NCBI GenBank assembly: GCA_029990175.1
Contig: JARKIP010000038.1
Span: 24,745,501 to 24,809,500, forward strand
Length of the DNA: 64,000 nucleotides
Direction of reading: 5' to 3'
Origin: Petunia secreta
Taxonomy: Eukaryota > Streptophyta > Magnoliopsida > Solanales > Solanaceae
The notes under the pieces were generated by a model that was not told where the DNA came from, did not search any database, and worked only from the letters and a program-made list of their open reading frames with translations. This document shows, piece after piece, positions 49,412-59,769 of the stretch (its first letter is position 1; the number at the start of each line of letters is the position of its first letter). A program made the position numbers and the translations under genes.

Positions 49412-49858
49412 TCAAGGCCTCCAGCTCATCAAGTTCTCTTTTTTTATATAAGGGAACTAATGCAGTATTTCTTAGAATTACTTTCATATTCACATTGGTC
49501 TCCACACTAGTGCTCTCTATCCATTTACCCACGTCATTTCCTCTTCTATTCACCGTCACCTGCTTTCCCCCTTACCATATTCATTTCCCCTATCTTCTTT
49601 ACAAGTAGTCTCTCTACCCTGATTTTTTGGAGATTTTCCTCTTCCTACCCCCTCGTACCCTATTTTTTCTTTCCCAGTATGCTCTTATCTAAAGTTTCCC
49701 CGACTTTCTTCCTTAGCCTTTCCATACGTGTCTCCCATATTTGTCGTTTCATTCTTTTCCATCTAGTCCTCCGACCGTATCCACTTGGAACTCCCAAAAT
49801 TCGATGATTGGCACTCTGCTCGTAAAGATATATCGTATTGAAATTGTGATATCTTTCG

Positions 49859-50560
49859 GCAGAACTTATCAGTGTGGCCTAGAACACCACAATAGAAGCA
49901 AAAAGTTCCCAGTCGCTCATATTTAAAGGTGACCTCGATACATGTTCCCTGGTTGCCGGATCTTTATGTTCTTTCGTAACAGACTGCGTATATCGATGCC
50001 AATCCTAACTCGCATATATTCCCTCCAAATAGAGTCATGATTTTCTGAATCAACTGAGATAAAGACTCCGATGGTATTCTCAATGTCTCGGATAACCTTC
50101 TCAGATCTCAGCCCGCCAACTAAACCGTGTATTTGTACCCAAATATCCAATTGTGTCAATTCGAACTGTCTAGGGTTCTGGCTCGGTAAGAGTTGCCTCA
50201 TGATAATATGGTTCTGCATAAAGTTCCAGGGAGAGTCGGCCAAGACTCTCTCATAATCCAACTCATCGAAAAATTGAAAGGCAAAAATATTATTCTCAAG
50301 TTCTTTCAATATCATACTTTTCATTGGCCGTATAGCATTTCCCATCGTGTCTTGAAACGATCAGAGTGCCACATTTCTATCAGTAAGCACCCAACTGATG
50401 ATACAAAATTGTGAGTTATTTTCCTGTTTTTCATACTCGGCAACATCTTCATCATCAACGTAATCCAGCTCAATTGGAGAATCATTTATATTCAACCCCG
50501 AACATCTTTCCTCTAATGGTGTATTGTCAACATTTGATTATGAGGAAGAAGCCATGTTGG
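49859..50560 (-). pseudogene. LINE ORF1 (DUF4283-like domain and CCHC zinc knuckle)
   Basis: An opening near 50553 (MASSS) meets an early stop. The open frame 49923-50345 has the ORF1 core (FQFFDELDYERVLADSPWNF, QLDIWVQIHGL). After a frameshift, CFYCGVLGHTDKFC at 49859-49900 is a CX2CX4HX4C knuckle. This is the RNA-binding protein of L1-type plant LINEs. Confidence 0.82.
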
Positions 50561-50690
50561 TATTAAAAATTCTAAGTGAAAAAAGATGGAACTTTGTGGA
50601 AAAAAAAAAGAGATAAAAAATAAGGCTTGTATTCAAACAAGAGATCTAGCTCTCACACGGAGAGAGAAAAATGCAACAATCAATGATGAT

Positions 50691-51089
50691 ATAAATATTG
50701 ACCAAACATTTTCAGAATACATGTACAAATGATGTTTACCTTTATGATAATTTTAATTATAATACATACAATATTATTATGGTTATTTGAGCTATGCTTG
50801 ATTTCTAACCTTTTATAGATGAATAGAACTTGCATTATTTATTATTAATGAATTTTGTGGATGAACAATGTTAATTAGTAAATTCAAAAAATGATTTGTA
50901 TAGGATCTATTGAGCGAGTCCTGAGCGAGGCGTACTCAGGGCGTACAGCTGGGCGCTTGGAGTAAGCCTCACAGAATTAAGCCCCACACATAAGCCTCAG
51001 GACGTTTTTCAATGCCCCATCCCAAGGCTAGCTCAAGCGAATCACAAAAAAAAAAAAAAAAAAAAAAAACAGAGATCCCAAATTATGTT
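50691..51089. other. Spacer with low-complexity 'gcctcag/aggcg' repeat
   Basis: AT-rich sequence and then, at about 50905-51035, a GC-richer block with 'gagcgaggcgtactcagggcg' and 'aagcctca', resembling text near 5480-5560 and 56985-57030. It ends in a long A run (about 51044-51069). No gene. Confidence 0.4.
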
Positions 51090-52150
51090 ATGGAATACCA
51101 CAAAATTCCAAAAAAAAAAAAAACTACTATTCATAAAATTCAAAGAAACTTTATCTCGGGCACATGCCTCAACTTCTAAAAAAACTTCATCTTATTGGTT
51201 GGGATACTCTCACAGCCTCAAAGGAAAAAAGGTGGGCTTGATATTATTAGAGCTTAAAGTAAATACCCTTCTTTACTGTGCATCTCTAACTTGGAGGATT
51301 ATCATAAATCCAAATGCCCTTTGGGCTATAGGTCTTCCTTCAAATACCTTCAAAATACACATTCTTTCAACACTAAAAACCCAGGAAATTTATTCATATG
51401 AAAAAATGTTTTAAGAGGGTGGGAAATTTGGAGTCGAGGTCATGCACGATCTCTGGAAAATGAGATAATATAACCTTCTGGACTTCTAAATGGCGTCCTG
51501 ACCATACCTGTTCTAGAGACCACATCCTTCGAAGTCGTCCTTGCCATACCTATCCTAAAGACCACATCCAAGGTCTACTAACTTTAGATAATCTTACCAT
51601 TACAGTTGACCATTTCATTCATCAAGTGGAATGGACTTCAACCTCCATTCCTTTTTGCATAGCTCCATAACTAATAAAATCCATAGCATTCATATTCACA
51701 TTTCTCATCAATCCCATGATAGACCTTTTTGGTACCTCTTTAAAAATTGTATCTTTACAACCAAATATGCATGTATGCTAACCTTTCCTCACAAGGATCA
51801 CTATCTAAATTTTTCCTGGACTTGAAAACTTAAAACACATAACAAGATAAAATTATTTCTCTAGTTTGCGTATCACAATAGTCTTCCCACTAGAGCTCAT
51901 CTTAATTATATAGGTATTAATATATCTCCTTTTCGCTTTACCTGTCCAACCCAAGTAGAAGTCATTTATCATATTCTTTTAAAATGTTCAATGGTCCAAG
52001 ATCTTTAGTTTCAGCTGAATATTGAAAATATAGCATATTACTGCCACCACAAATAATCTTCATTGTATTGATATAATCAGACAAATGCAATGCTCCTCAT
52101 TATCAACTTTTTATGTTTGGGATGATTTTTTTCTCCACCTACTCTAGTTT
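51090..52150 (+). pseudogene. Second LINE, post-reverse-transcriptase region
   Basis: Broken frames give the plant LINE order after reverse transcriptase: SSYWLGYSHSLKGKKVGLIL, LTWRIIINPNALWAIG, then around 51630-52010 text matching 'PLSDSH...WHFTKNGQFTTKYAY' and 'CPTCPTQVEVIYHILLKC'-like zinc-finger text. It continues as an RNase H piece at 53055-53370 after an inserted MITE. Confidence 0.75.
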
Positions 52151-52290
52151 ATCATGATCAATAAAAAAAATAATCATCACAATATCTTATCTAACAATAA
52201 ACATTCACTTGTAGTTATCCATACTAAAACTTCTGAATATGTTGCTATTTCCCCCCACCTCTAATGATATTCCTAAAACCCTAACCCTAA

Positions 52291-53048
52291 GGGGTCGTTT
52301 GATTTGCACTAGCACTAATTTAATACCCTCATAAAGTCTTGGTATTACTAATACATTGTTTGGTTTCCTCTTTGATAGTTGCACAAAATTTAGCATTATA
52401 ATACCATGTTTGGTTGGTCTTTTCCTTTTCTACATAAAACATAGCATTACCAATACAATGTTTGGTTCACAATTTCCTTTTCCGCATAGCTAATACCCGC
52501 ATTATTAATGCGGGAATCTATGTATTATTTTATGCGGGGTAGAAGGTGGTATTAATAATGCTGGTATCAATAATGCAGGTATTAAAATTTAAAATGACAA
52601 AATTAACCCTCATAATAGTAAGAATATTTTTAAATTATATTTAAGGACTAATTAAATATTTTAAATTATAACATTGTATATTAATTTGTAATATATTAGT
52701 GATTCAAGAAATAATCCCTACGTTATAATATATGCATAGCTAATACATATATTACTGATACCCACATTATTAATACCCGCATTACTATTACCCGCATTAT
52801 TAATACCCGCATTATTAATACCCACATTATTAATACCCACATTACTAATACCCGCATTAGTAATACCCACATTATTAATACCCACATTACTAATACCCGC
52901 ATTACTAATACCTGCATTATTAATACCCACATTACTAATACCCGCATTACTAATACCCACATTACTAATACCCACATTGCTAATACCCGCATTACTAATA
53001 CGTACATTGTTAATACCCGCGTAAACTCTATCTCAACCAAATGACCCG
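52291..53048. mobile_element. Tourist-like MITE (758 bp) with an internal 15-bp repeat array
   Basis: Left end ggggtcgtttgatttg and right end caaccaaatgacccg are imperfect inverted repeats, flanked by TAA on both sides (52288-52290 and 53049-53051), as in PIF/Harbinger elements. Its interior repeats 'tttggtt' and palindromic 'cccgcattattaatgcggg' words. It separates the two halves of the second LINE. Confidence 0.78.
52756..53025. repeat. Eighteen-copy 15-bp tandem array
   Basis: Consensus TAATACCC(A/G)CATTA(T/C), 18 contiguous units from 52756 to 53025 without indels; the first and last units are divergent. Units alternate chiefly at two positions (A/G and T/C). The period of 15 is divisible by three, which creates a spurious repetitive ORF. 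Confidence 0.95.
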
Positions 53049-53054
53049 TAAGGG

Positions 53055-53370
53055 TTAAATGATTGTCTCCAGCCCCGCATTGTTTTAAACTGAATGTTGA
53101 TGGTTCCTCAGATTTAGATAAAGGTGGTATTGGAGGTGTCCGTAGAAACGCAAAAGGCAATTGGATTGTTGGATTTAGCATGAATTTATCTTATGCAAAC
53201 CATACTAAATGTGAACTATTGGCTTTGCTGCACGGACTTCATTTAACAACTTCAAATCAACTACTACCGATAGAAGTGGAGACTGACTCCATCGAGGTTC
53301 TGTAAATGCTTCAATATGATTCTTTAATTTACTCCTATATTTTAAATGATTGCAGGTCAATGATGTGAAA
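53055..53370 (+). pseudogene. Second LINE, RNase H fragment
   Basis: FKLNVDGSSDLDKGGIGGV, LLALLHGLHL and PIEVETDSIEVL are the RNase H core of an L1-type LINE. It stops at 53305 and homology continues to about 53360 ('YILNDCRSMM'). It belongs with 51090-52150. Confidence 0.82.
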
Positions 53371-53903
53371 ATGGGCCAGCCCAGGGTTAACCCCGCTTCA
53401 GGGAGCAGAACAAAGTTGTTGCTTAGAATATAATAATAATAGCCATCCAAATTATCTATTGAATCTGGTTTTCAAAATTAATTTACGATAAATTCCTTGG
53501 AAGTGGTATCTTTTTTCTTTTATGTATTATGTGTGTTATGTCTATAGATTTTATGAGAAGGAGAATAAGGAGAAAGGTCAAAGAAGAATGATGACCCATG
53601 ATGTAAAGAACAAATCAAAACTCCAAAAGAATTTCCTAGTAAGGAGTTTCATTTTTATAAATTTGAACCCCAACATCTTTTCGCACATTTTTAAGCTAGG
53701 GTATTTTTCAACAACTTTGCAAATGCTGGTTATTCCTCAATTAACATTCTTAAAATTAGCTAGCATCAACGAGGTAGATTCAAATTTCTAAAAGCTAAGG
53801 GGACGTTTGGTATGAGGGATATGACTAACTAATCATGGTATAAAATTATCCTTGATCTAATCTTTTATTTGGTTACTTTTGCCTTTCATGTATAAGCAAT
53901 CCA

Positions 53904-55809
53904 AGTAAGGTGCATTAAGGATGAGGATAAGGTATTGGTGGAAGAGGCCCATATTAGATGGAGAAGGCATATGTACTTTCATAAACTCTTAACTCAAAGG
54001 GCAACAAACATATTGCGCTAGGTGAGTTAGCACACTCAGAGAATCGCTGAGATTTTGGATATTGTAGGCGTATAAGAGTAGAGGAGGTCAATGGGGCAAT
54101 GCAAAAAATATGAGGGGGAAGAGCGACTGGGCCAGACGAGATCCCAGTAGAGTTTTGGAAGAGTGCGGGCATAGCAGGTATGGAGTGGCTGACCAGGTTA
54201 TTTAATGTCATCCTTAGGACAACAAAAATGCCAGAGGAATGGATATGGAGTATCATGGTAACACTATACAAGAACAATAATGATGTTCAAAACTGCAACA
54301 ACTATTGGGGCATCAAATTACTCAGCCACACAATGAAAGTCTGGGAGAGGGTAGTAGAGATGAGGATGAAGATGGATGTGACTATTTTCAAGAACAAATT
54401 CGGATTCATGCTTGGGAGATCAACTACGGAAGTCATTCATCTTTTGAGGATGCTCGTTGAGCAGTATAGGGACAAGAAAATGGACTTACATATGGTGTTC
54501 ATTGACCTAGAAAAGGCCTATGACAAGGTCCATAGGCAGGTTTTGTAGAGATGCTTGGAATCTAAAGGGGTTCCGGTGGCATACATCATGGTGATTAAAG
54601 ATATGTATGAGGGAGCCAAGACCCGGGTGAGAACGGTAGAAGGAGACTCAGAGCACTTAGCGGTCGAGATGGGGCTACATCAGGGGTCAACGTTTAGCCA
54701 ATTTTTATTTGCGCTAGTGATGGATGAATTGACATAGAGTATTCAAAGAGAGGTGTCGTGGTGTATGTTATTTGCAGATGATATAATTTTGGTGGATGAG
54801 ACACACAGAGGTGTCCTTGAGAAGCTGGAAGTGTGGAGGCAGACTTTAAAGTCTAAAGCTTCAAGCTGAGCAGAACGAAAACAGAGTACACATAATGCAT
54901 GTTTAGTGTTGCACCTGATGAGTCAGATGTGGAAGAGGAGCTTGATTCTCAAGTCATTCCAATAAAAAAAAGTTTCATATATCTTGGCTCAATCCTCCAA
55001 GGTAATGGAGAAATTGATGATGCTGTTACACATCGTATCATAGTAGGTTGGATGAAGTAGAGGCTCGCTTTTGATGTACAATGTGATAAGACAGTATCAC
55101 ATAGGCTCAAAGACAAATTATATACAGTAGTCGTTAGACCAACTATCTTGTATAGGGCAAAGTGCTGGCCAGTCAAGAACTCACACATTCAGAAGATGAG
55201 CGTGACAGAAATGAGAATGCTTAGATAGATGTGTGGACACATTAGGATGGATAAGATTAGGAATAAAGTTATTCGTGACAAGGTGGGTGTAGCCCCTGTG
55301 GCAGAAAAGATGCGAGAAGTGAGGTTGCGATGGTTCGGTCACGTCAAAAGGAGAGGTGTTGATGCTCCGGTAAGGAGGTATGAAAGATTGGCTATGCTAG
55401 GTCTACGGAGAGGTAGAGGTAGACCGAAGAAGAACTGGGTTGAGGTGATTAGACATGATATGACCCAGATCTAGATCAGCGAGGACATGACCCTAGATAG
55501 GAAAGTATGGAGGTCGAGGATTATGGTAGAAGGTTAGATAGTTGTAAAGTGTATTTTCTCTTAGTAATCTATATAGACTATTTCCATATTAGTCTTCGTA
55601 TTTATATCTACTGCTGTTATCTGTCTATTTTCTCTTTAGCATGAGATTTCTGCCTTTATTTTCATAACGTGTTTTCTAAATATTTTTTTTTAGCTGAGTG
55701 TCTACTGAAAACAGCCCCTCTACTTTGGTGGGGGTAAGGCTTGCGTACATATCATCCTCCCCAGACCCCACTTGTGAAATAAAATGGGTATGTTATTATT
55801 GTTGTTGTT
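53904..55809 (+). mobile_element. 5'-truncated RTE-type LINE (1906 bp)
   Basis: Reverse-transcriptase and C-terminal parts and a (TTG)n 3' end are present; the endonuclease is absent. Flanks atgtataagcaatcca (53888-53903) and atgtataagtaatcca (55810-55825) differ at one position. Its last 790 bp align with the copy at 21398-22165. Confidence 0.92.
54115..54860 (+). pseudogene. RTE reverse transcriptase with in-frame stops
   Basis: GRATGPDEIPVEFW-like start, MEWLTRLFNVILRTTKMPEEW, FGFMLGRSTTEVIHLLRML, VFIDLEKAYDKVHRQ (domain A), LHQGSTFSQFLFALVMDELT (domain B), then LFADDIILVDE with the catalytic A-D-D (domain C). TAG stops at about 54546 and 54735 replace what are probably Trp or similar codons. 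The remainder to 55474 (KIRNKVIRDKVGVAPVAEKM, LGLRRGRGRPKKNW) is the RTE C-terminal region. Confidence 0.9.
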
Positions 55810-56198
55810 ATGTATAAGTAATCCATGTATTAAGTTATACATGAACTGGAGAAGTATTTTATCCCACCTCCTATGTGGATAACTAAATCGATGAATTAGT
55901 TAAACATGGATAACATTTAAATTTATACAATTGTGCTTCTTTCCCAAACTTTTTTATTCCTTAACATTTGTCTTTCTCTTTGAGGCTCAATGTTATAATT
56001 GGAAATAAAAATTTATTTAACTCAAAACCAAACACATGATTTGAATTATGTCTCATATACCTTATTTGTAATACATAAACCAAATACAAGATAAAAATAG
56101 TTCCTGTATTAATAATCTATGTATTACTAATTCTCGTATTAATAGTCCATATATTATAGGAGTAATTCTTATAACTTGTTTCTCTACTAAACGACCCC

Positions 56199-57124
56199 TA
56201 AAAGTTCTAAGGAGTAAGAGAAAATAACAAAAAAAAAAAGCACTTTTACATGTACAAATAGTGTAGAGAACACAAGAAATTAAGAGCCAAATCTTTCTTT
56301 GAGGAAGTAAGCTATTCAAGGTGCTTAGATTTGTACAAAATTACGTTTTATTGCTCGCCTAACTTAGCTATGGAGATTCTATATGGACTGAAGCTATGAA
56401 AGCTCCGTCATCTACCCTCCCTAAACAAATCAGGTACATTTCTTGCTGCTCATTCTCTCAACGATGCTACTAGCATACTTTCTGTCTATTTTGCCAATGT
56501 TTTGTAATCTATTTTGTTTCTAATTCGTAAAATTTCAAACCCAAACCGTAATTCCTCCAGCCAATTTCCGGCCATCAAACTAGCGAACAACCAAATCCTA
56601 TACCTTTTCCAACTCCCCTCAACTTTCTCTACAAACCCCCTTATTAATTTTATGAAACAAGAAGGTCCAAGTTTTTCCAAACCCTAGCCGCAACTTCCTC
56701 CGATCAATTTCCGGCCATCAAGCCGGCGAACCACCAAATTCTATATCTTTACAACCTTCCTCAACCTCCTTTACAAAACCCTTTCATCAATTTCATGAAA
56801 CAAGAAGCTCCAAGTTTTAATTTCTTTCCTATTCCGCTTTTAAAGTATATGAACTAAAATTTGTTCTAGAAGATTTTTTAGTTATTTTTAATTTTGTCAA
56901 ACTTTTTATGTACTTTATATATTTTTCATTTTAATTATGACTTTTTTTAAAAAAAGTTAAAATTTTAAAAATTAAGATCTATAGGGCATACGCCTCGCCC
57001 CATGATAAGTAAAACATCTTGCCTCACTTTCCCGCCCTTTGAAATATTGTTTGGGATACTATTCAGAGTTGACGTAGCAAGGATTGTCCTTCCAGCCATA
57101 TTTAGAAATTTTATTTTCCACTAA
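56199..57124. other. Spacer with a two-copy tandem repeat (56541-56818)
   Basis: Unit 1 (56541-56676) and unit 2 (56677 to about 56818) share 'ccaaaccctag', 'caatttccggccatcaa', 'gaaacaagaag.tccaagttttt', period about 136 bp. The text is leader-like (CT and AAACCCTA rich), but no downstream gene is seen. The rest of the spacer shows nothing. Confidence 0.7.
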
Positions 57125-57545
57125 CACTACTAGAAATATCATGTTTGGGTAGGGAAATTCGCGAGGGAATTCCCTCTCTAAACGTGCAGTAGAGAGGAAA
57201 TTCCCTCTCTGCACGGACGTCGCTTATTTTTCGTAATAAATTAAAATTGGAGAGGGAATTTCCTCGCTAATACGACAATGGACCCCGCGTGTCAGATTTT
57301 GCTCAGCTAAGGAATTCCTTTGCCAATTCCAAACGGTAATATTTTTTTTTTGGTTTGGCGAGGGAATTCCCTCTCCAAACTTAAAAAAAAATTCATTTAT
57401 ATTTTTAGTTTGGCGAGGGAATTCCCTCTCCAAACTTATAAAATATTTTATATTTATACGTTTGGCGAGGAAATTCCCTCTCCAACCGTTGTAATTAATT
57501 TTTTTAATACGTTTGGTGAGGGAATTTCCTCTCCAAATACATAAA
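57125..57545. mobile_element. CACTA-like element 5' terminus with subterminal palindromes
   Basis: CACTACTAGAAAT at 57125, preceded by TAA (a candidate 3-bp duplication), is the classic start of plant CACTA transposons. It is followed by about eight copies of the near-palindrome 'gagggaattccctctcc', four of them in a regular 'tttggcgagggaattccctctccaaac' unit. Such subterminal repeats bind transposase in the family. The other end (ctagtagtg) was not found in the window. Confidence 0.7.
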
Positions 57546-58149
57546 CCTGCTCAATACACAATTAGAAACAGGAAGAAGCAATGACAGCAGAACCCTGTAA
57601 GAAGCAATGACAATACACAATAACAGCAGCTCGACACCAAGGCCTCAACACAATAATACACTTGTTTCACAAAATGTTCAAACACAAACAACCTCAACAC
57701 TTAAATCTTTTACGAATTTATATGTTATTAGCAAAACTAACCTCTAATTATTATTCTAGTAGAATTTACTTGTTATAAATTTTGTAGAGTCTTTTCTCTC
57801 ATGTTCATGTTTTAGGATTTTATACTTTTTTAGACAATTAGACAAACCATGAGAATTAACAGTTTGGAGAATTACGATGAGAGGATAATGAGAATTTGGA
57901 GAATCAAATTGAGAGAAAGAGATAAGACAGAATTAAATGTCTAAATTTGTAGTTTTGTGACCTAACTCTCAAAAATATCCACTGACCAAGTCAGCCTTTG
58001 TATAACTATCGAGTTATTAGCAATGAATTCTTCCTGACCTAAAACCAACTTGTATTTGAAGAAAATGATTTTAAGTGTAGGAGTTCCATCTAATTTTTTT
58101 ATTGGCATTATCTTTTTTACTTTGATAGAGGAACTGATATGTTGGTATT
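57546..58149. other. Unassigned, possibly CACTA interior
   Basis: AT-rich sequence with a short 'aagaagcaatgaca' direct repeat near 57572 and 57599. No ORF or motif was recognised. It lies between the CACTA-like end and the LTR-like region. Confidence 0.35.
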
Positions 58150-59573
58150 TTGTGCTCAAATGCAACTCATTCCGACTACCTTTTAGCCTTTTTTGTGATG
58201 TTATTTGAATAAATCTTATATTATTCTTTATGTTTCAGGATATTATGAGAATTGGATACAAAGCCGAAGAAAAATGTGCGAAAGAGCAAATACAAGTGCA
58301 CTTTGGCTACAAAATTGAAGAACATGAAGACAAGGCAGCACTAGAAGTGGCGCCTCACCGATCGGAGGCTCAAGAGGTCAGCCATCCGCCAAAGAAAGGG
58401 AAAGTTCACAACATTTAGCAACCCAAAAGGCGGCCGGCCAATTAGAGTGATAAACATACCCGGCTGCCCCGCAGGATAAACTGCTAACCCGCCGATGCTC
58501 ACAGGGAAATATTGAAAACTGCGAAGTTGAGGAGTTGGTAGCAGCTGAAAGGGCGGCCCGCCCTTTGAATTTAGCACTTGATTCTGCTGCTAGCACTTTC
58601 AACTGCTGCCAGCAGAAAATCAGCACAAAGCGGCTAGCGGGTCAATGTTTGCACCAGGGTGGCTACCCATAAAAAACGCAGAGTTTCCTTTGTTTTAGCT
58701 TGGGGGCAATTTAGAAAATGTATTGTAATGATTCTAGGGACCTATAAATACCTAGTTAAACATATTCTTCACATATTTGGCCACTTGTCCAAGCTTGGGA
58801 GCAAAATTCATCATCTACACCTAGGATTTTGAAGATTGAAGCTACTTTAATGAACATTTCTTACTCTTCTCTTTAATTCTTTGATTTGTATTGCTATATT
58901 TTGGTGTAGTTAATGCTACTGAGGACATGATTGTATGTACATATCTTTCATGATTAGGTTTTCACATTAATGGGTTAATGTTTATCTAAATCTTATCATA
59001 TTTCATATTCTAGTTAAGGCACGACCGTACTTAAGCTAATCCCTATTTTCCTTTCATCATCCGAGAGGGGTTGAAGGTATGGGTTTATAAGAACTAGCGA
59101 GGATTTGGGTCACATTGGCTACGTCCTACCCCCCATCTAAAAGAAGTAGCTAAAATTGGCTATTTCTACTCGTGTCTTTGAAGTAGAGTTTCTAGCACTT
59201 CATTATTGACCCGAGAGGGCTTGATGAGGCGAATCCTCCCTATCCCGAGAGGTTTTTGAGGAATACATGTGTGGTTTGACCATAATACATAAACCTCGTG
59301 CCATATTTGCAATCTAGGCTCCGAATTTGTCTTCCTTTGCTTGTGAGAATGCCATTGATCACTTTTATTCGCTTTCCTAGTGTAGTTAGTAGGTGTTAGT
59401 ATTGTTACCCATCAATTTATTACACCCGTTGCCCTAGTTCAATTGGTTTGATTTCTCCACTACCTTAATCGCATCACTTTGTTCCCTGTGGATTCGACCC
59501 CGACTTATAGTTGGGTATTATTATTGCGACGACCGTTCATATCTCAATTCGAGGTGTGTGTTGCGCATTGTCA
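58150..59573 (+). mobile_element. Probable 5' LTR of a Ty3/Gypsy-type element
   Basis: The right edge (CA at 59572-59573) is set by the primer site five bases on. A TATA-like box (58743-58750) with downstream sequence fits an LTR promoter and R region. The left edge was not seen, so 58150 is approximate. GC-rich variable text (58370-58660) lies upstream of the TATA box. Confidence 0.5.
58743..58750 (+). promoter_or_regulatory. TATA box of the presumed LTR
   Basis: TATAAATA in 'gggacctataaatacctag', a common form in plant LTR promoters, 0.83 kb before the LTR edge. Inferred from sequence only. Confidence 0.5.
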
Positions 59574-59577
59574 AAAT

Positions 59578-59595
59578 TGGCACCGTTGCCGGGGA
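59578..59595 (+). other. Primer binding site complementary to tRNA-Asp
   Basis: TGGCACCGTTGCCGGGGA matches the complement of the plant tRNA-Asp 3' end (TGGCGCCGTTGCCGGGGA from memory) with one change. It lies five bases (AAAT plus T) after the CA of the LTR. tRNA-Asp primers are typical of the Athila/Tat branch of Ty3/Gypsy. Confidence 0.85.
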
Positions 59596-59769
59596 ACAGT
59601 TGGCGTATTAGAGTATTTTGAGGGGTTGAACTAGTTGCCTTGACCCAAACTTTGAGGATATTTATCTTGTAGATTGTGAATATTTGTTTGGTGTAGTATT
59701 TACCTATGTTAGTTAGTTATTAGTTAGTTAGTTTGTTAGTTAATTAGTTAGTTTTGTAGTTATATTGAA

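Larger units (their letters stand above)
45276..50690 (-). mobile_element. Near-full-length but decayed L1-type LINE
   Basis: On the minus strand, from right to left, the order is complete for a plant L1-type LINE: ORF1 with DUF4283-like domain and CCHC knuckle, endonuclease, reverse transcriptase, zf-RVT, RNase H and a poly-A-like 3' end (T-run at 45276-45288 on the plus strand). Many stops and frameshifts break it. The 5' limit (about 50690) is an estimate and no target duplication was found. Its 3' end lies about 85 bp upstream of the FBL11 start codon, in the same transcriptional direction. Confidence 0.88.
53799..56198. mobile_element. Tourist-like MITE (about 478 bp empty) carrying an RTE insertion
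   Basis: Left end ggggacgtttggta (53799) and right end tactaaacgacccc (to 56198) are inverted repeats with TAA duplications at 53796-53798 and 56199-56201. Removing the RTE and one copy of its target duplication leaves about 480 bp. Terminal sequence is similar to the MITE at 52291. Confidence 0.8.

Noticed and set aside
52277..52290. Interstitial telomere repeat (ccctaaccctaa)
   Set aside because: Only two units; it is simply the MITE's insertion site.
52756..53025. CRISPR-like or telomeric array
   Set aside because: Units are contiguous 15-mers with no spacers and no telomere motif, in a plant transposon.
52718..53181. ORFs of repetitive 5-residue units (NAGIS/NVGIN-like)
   Set aside because: They translate the 15-bp tandem array, which stays open because the period is a multiple of three; there is no start context or homologue.
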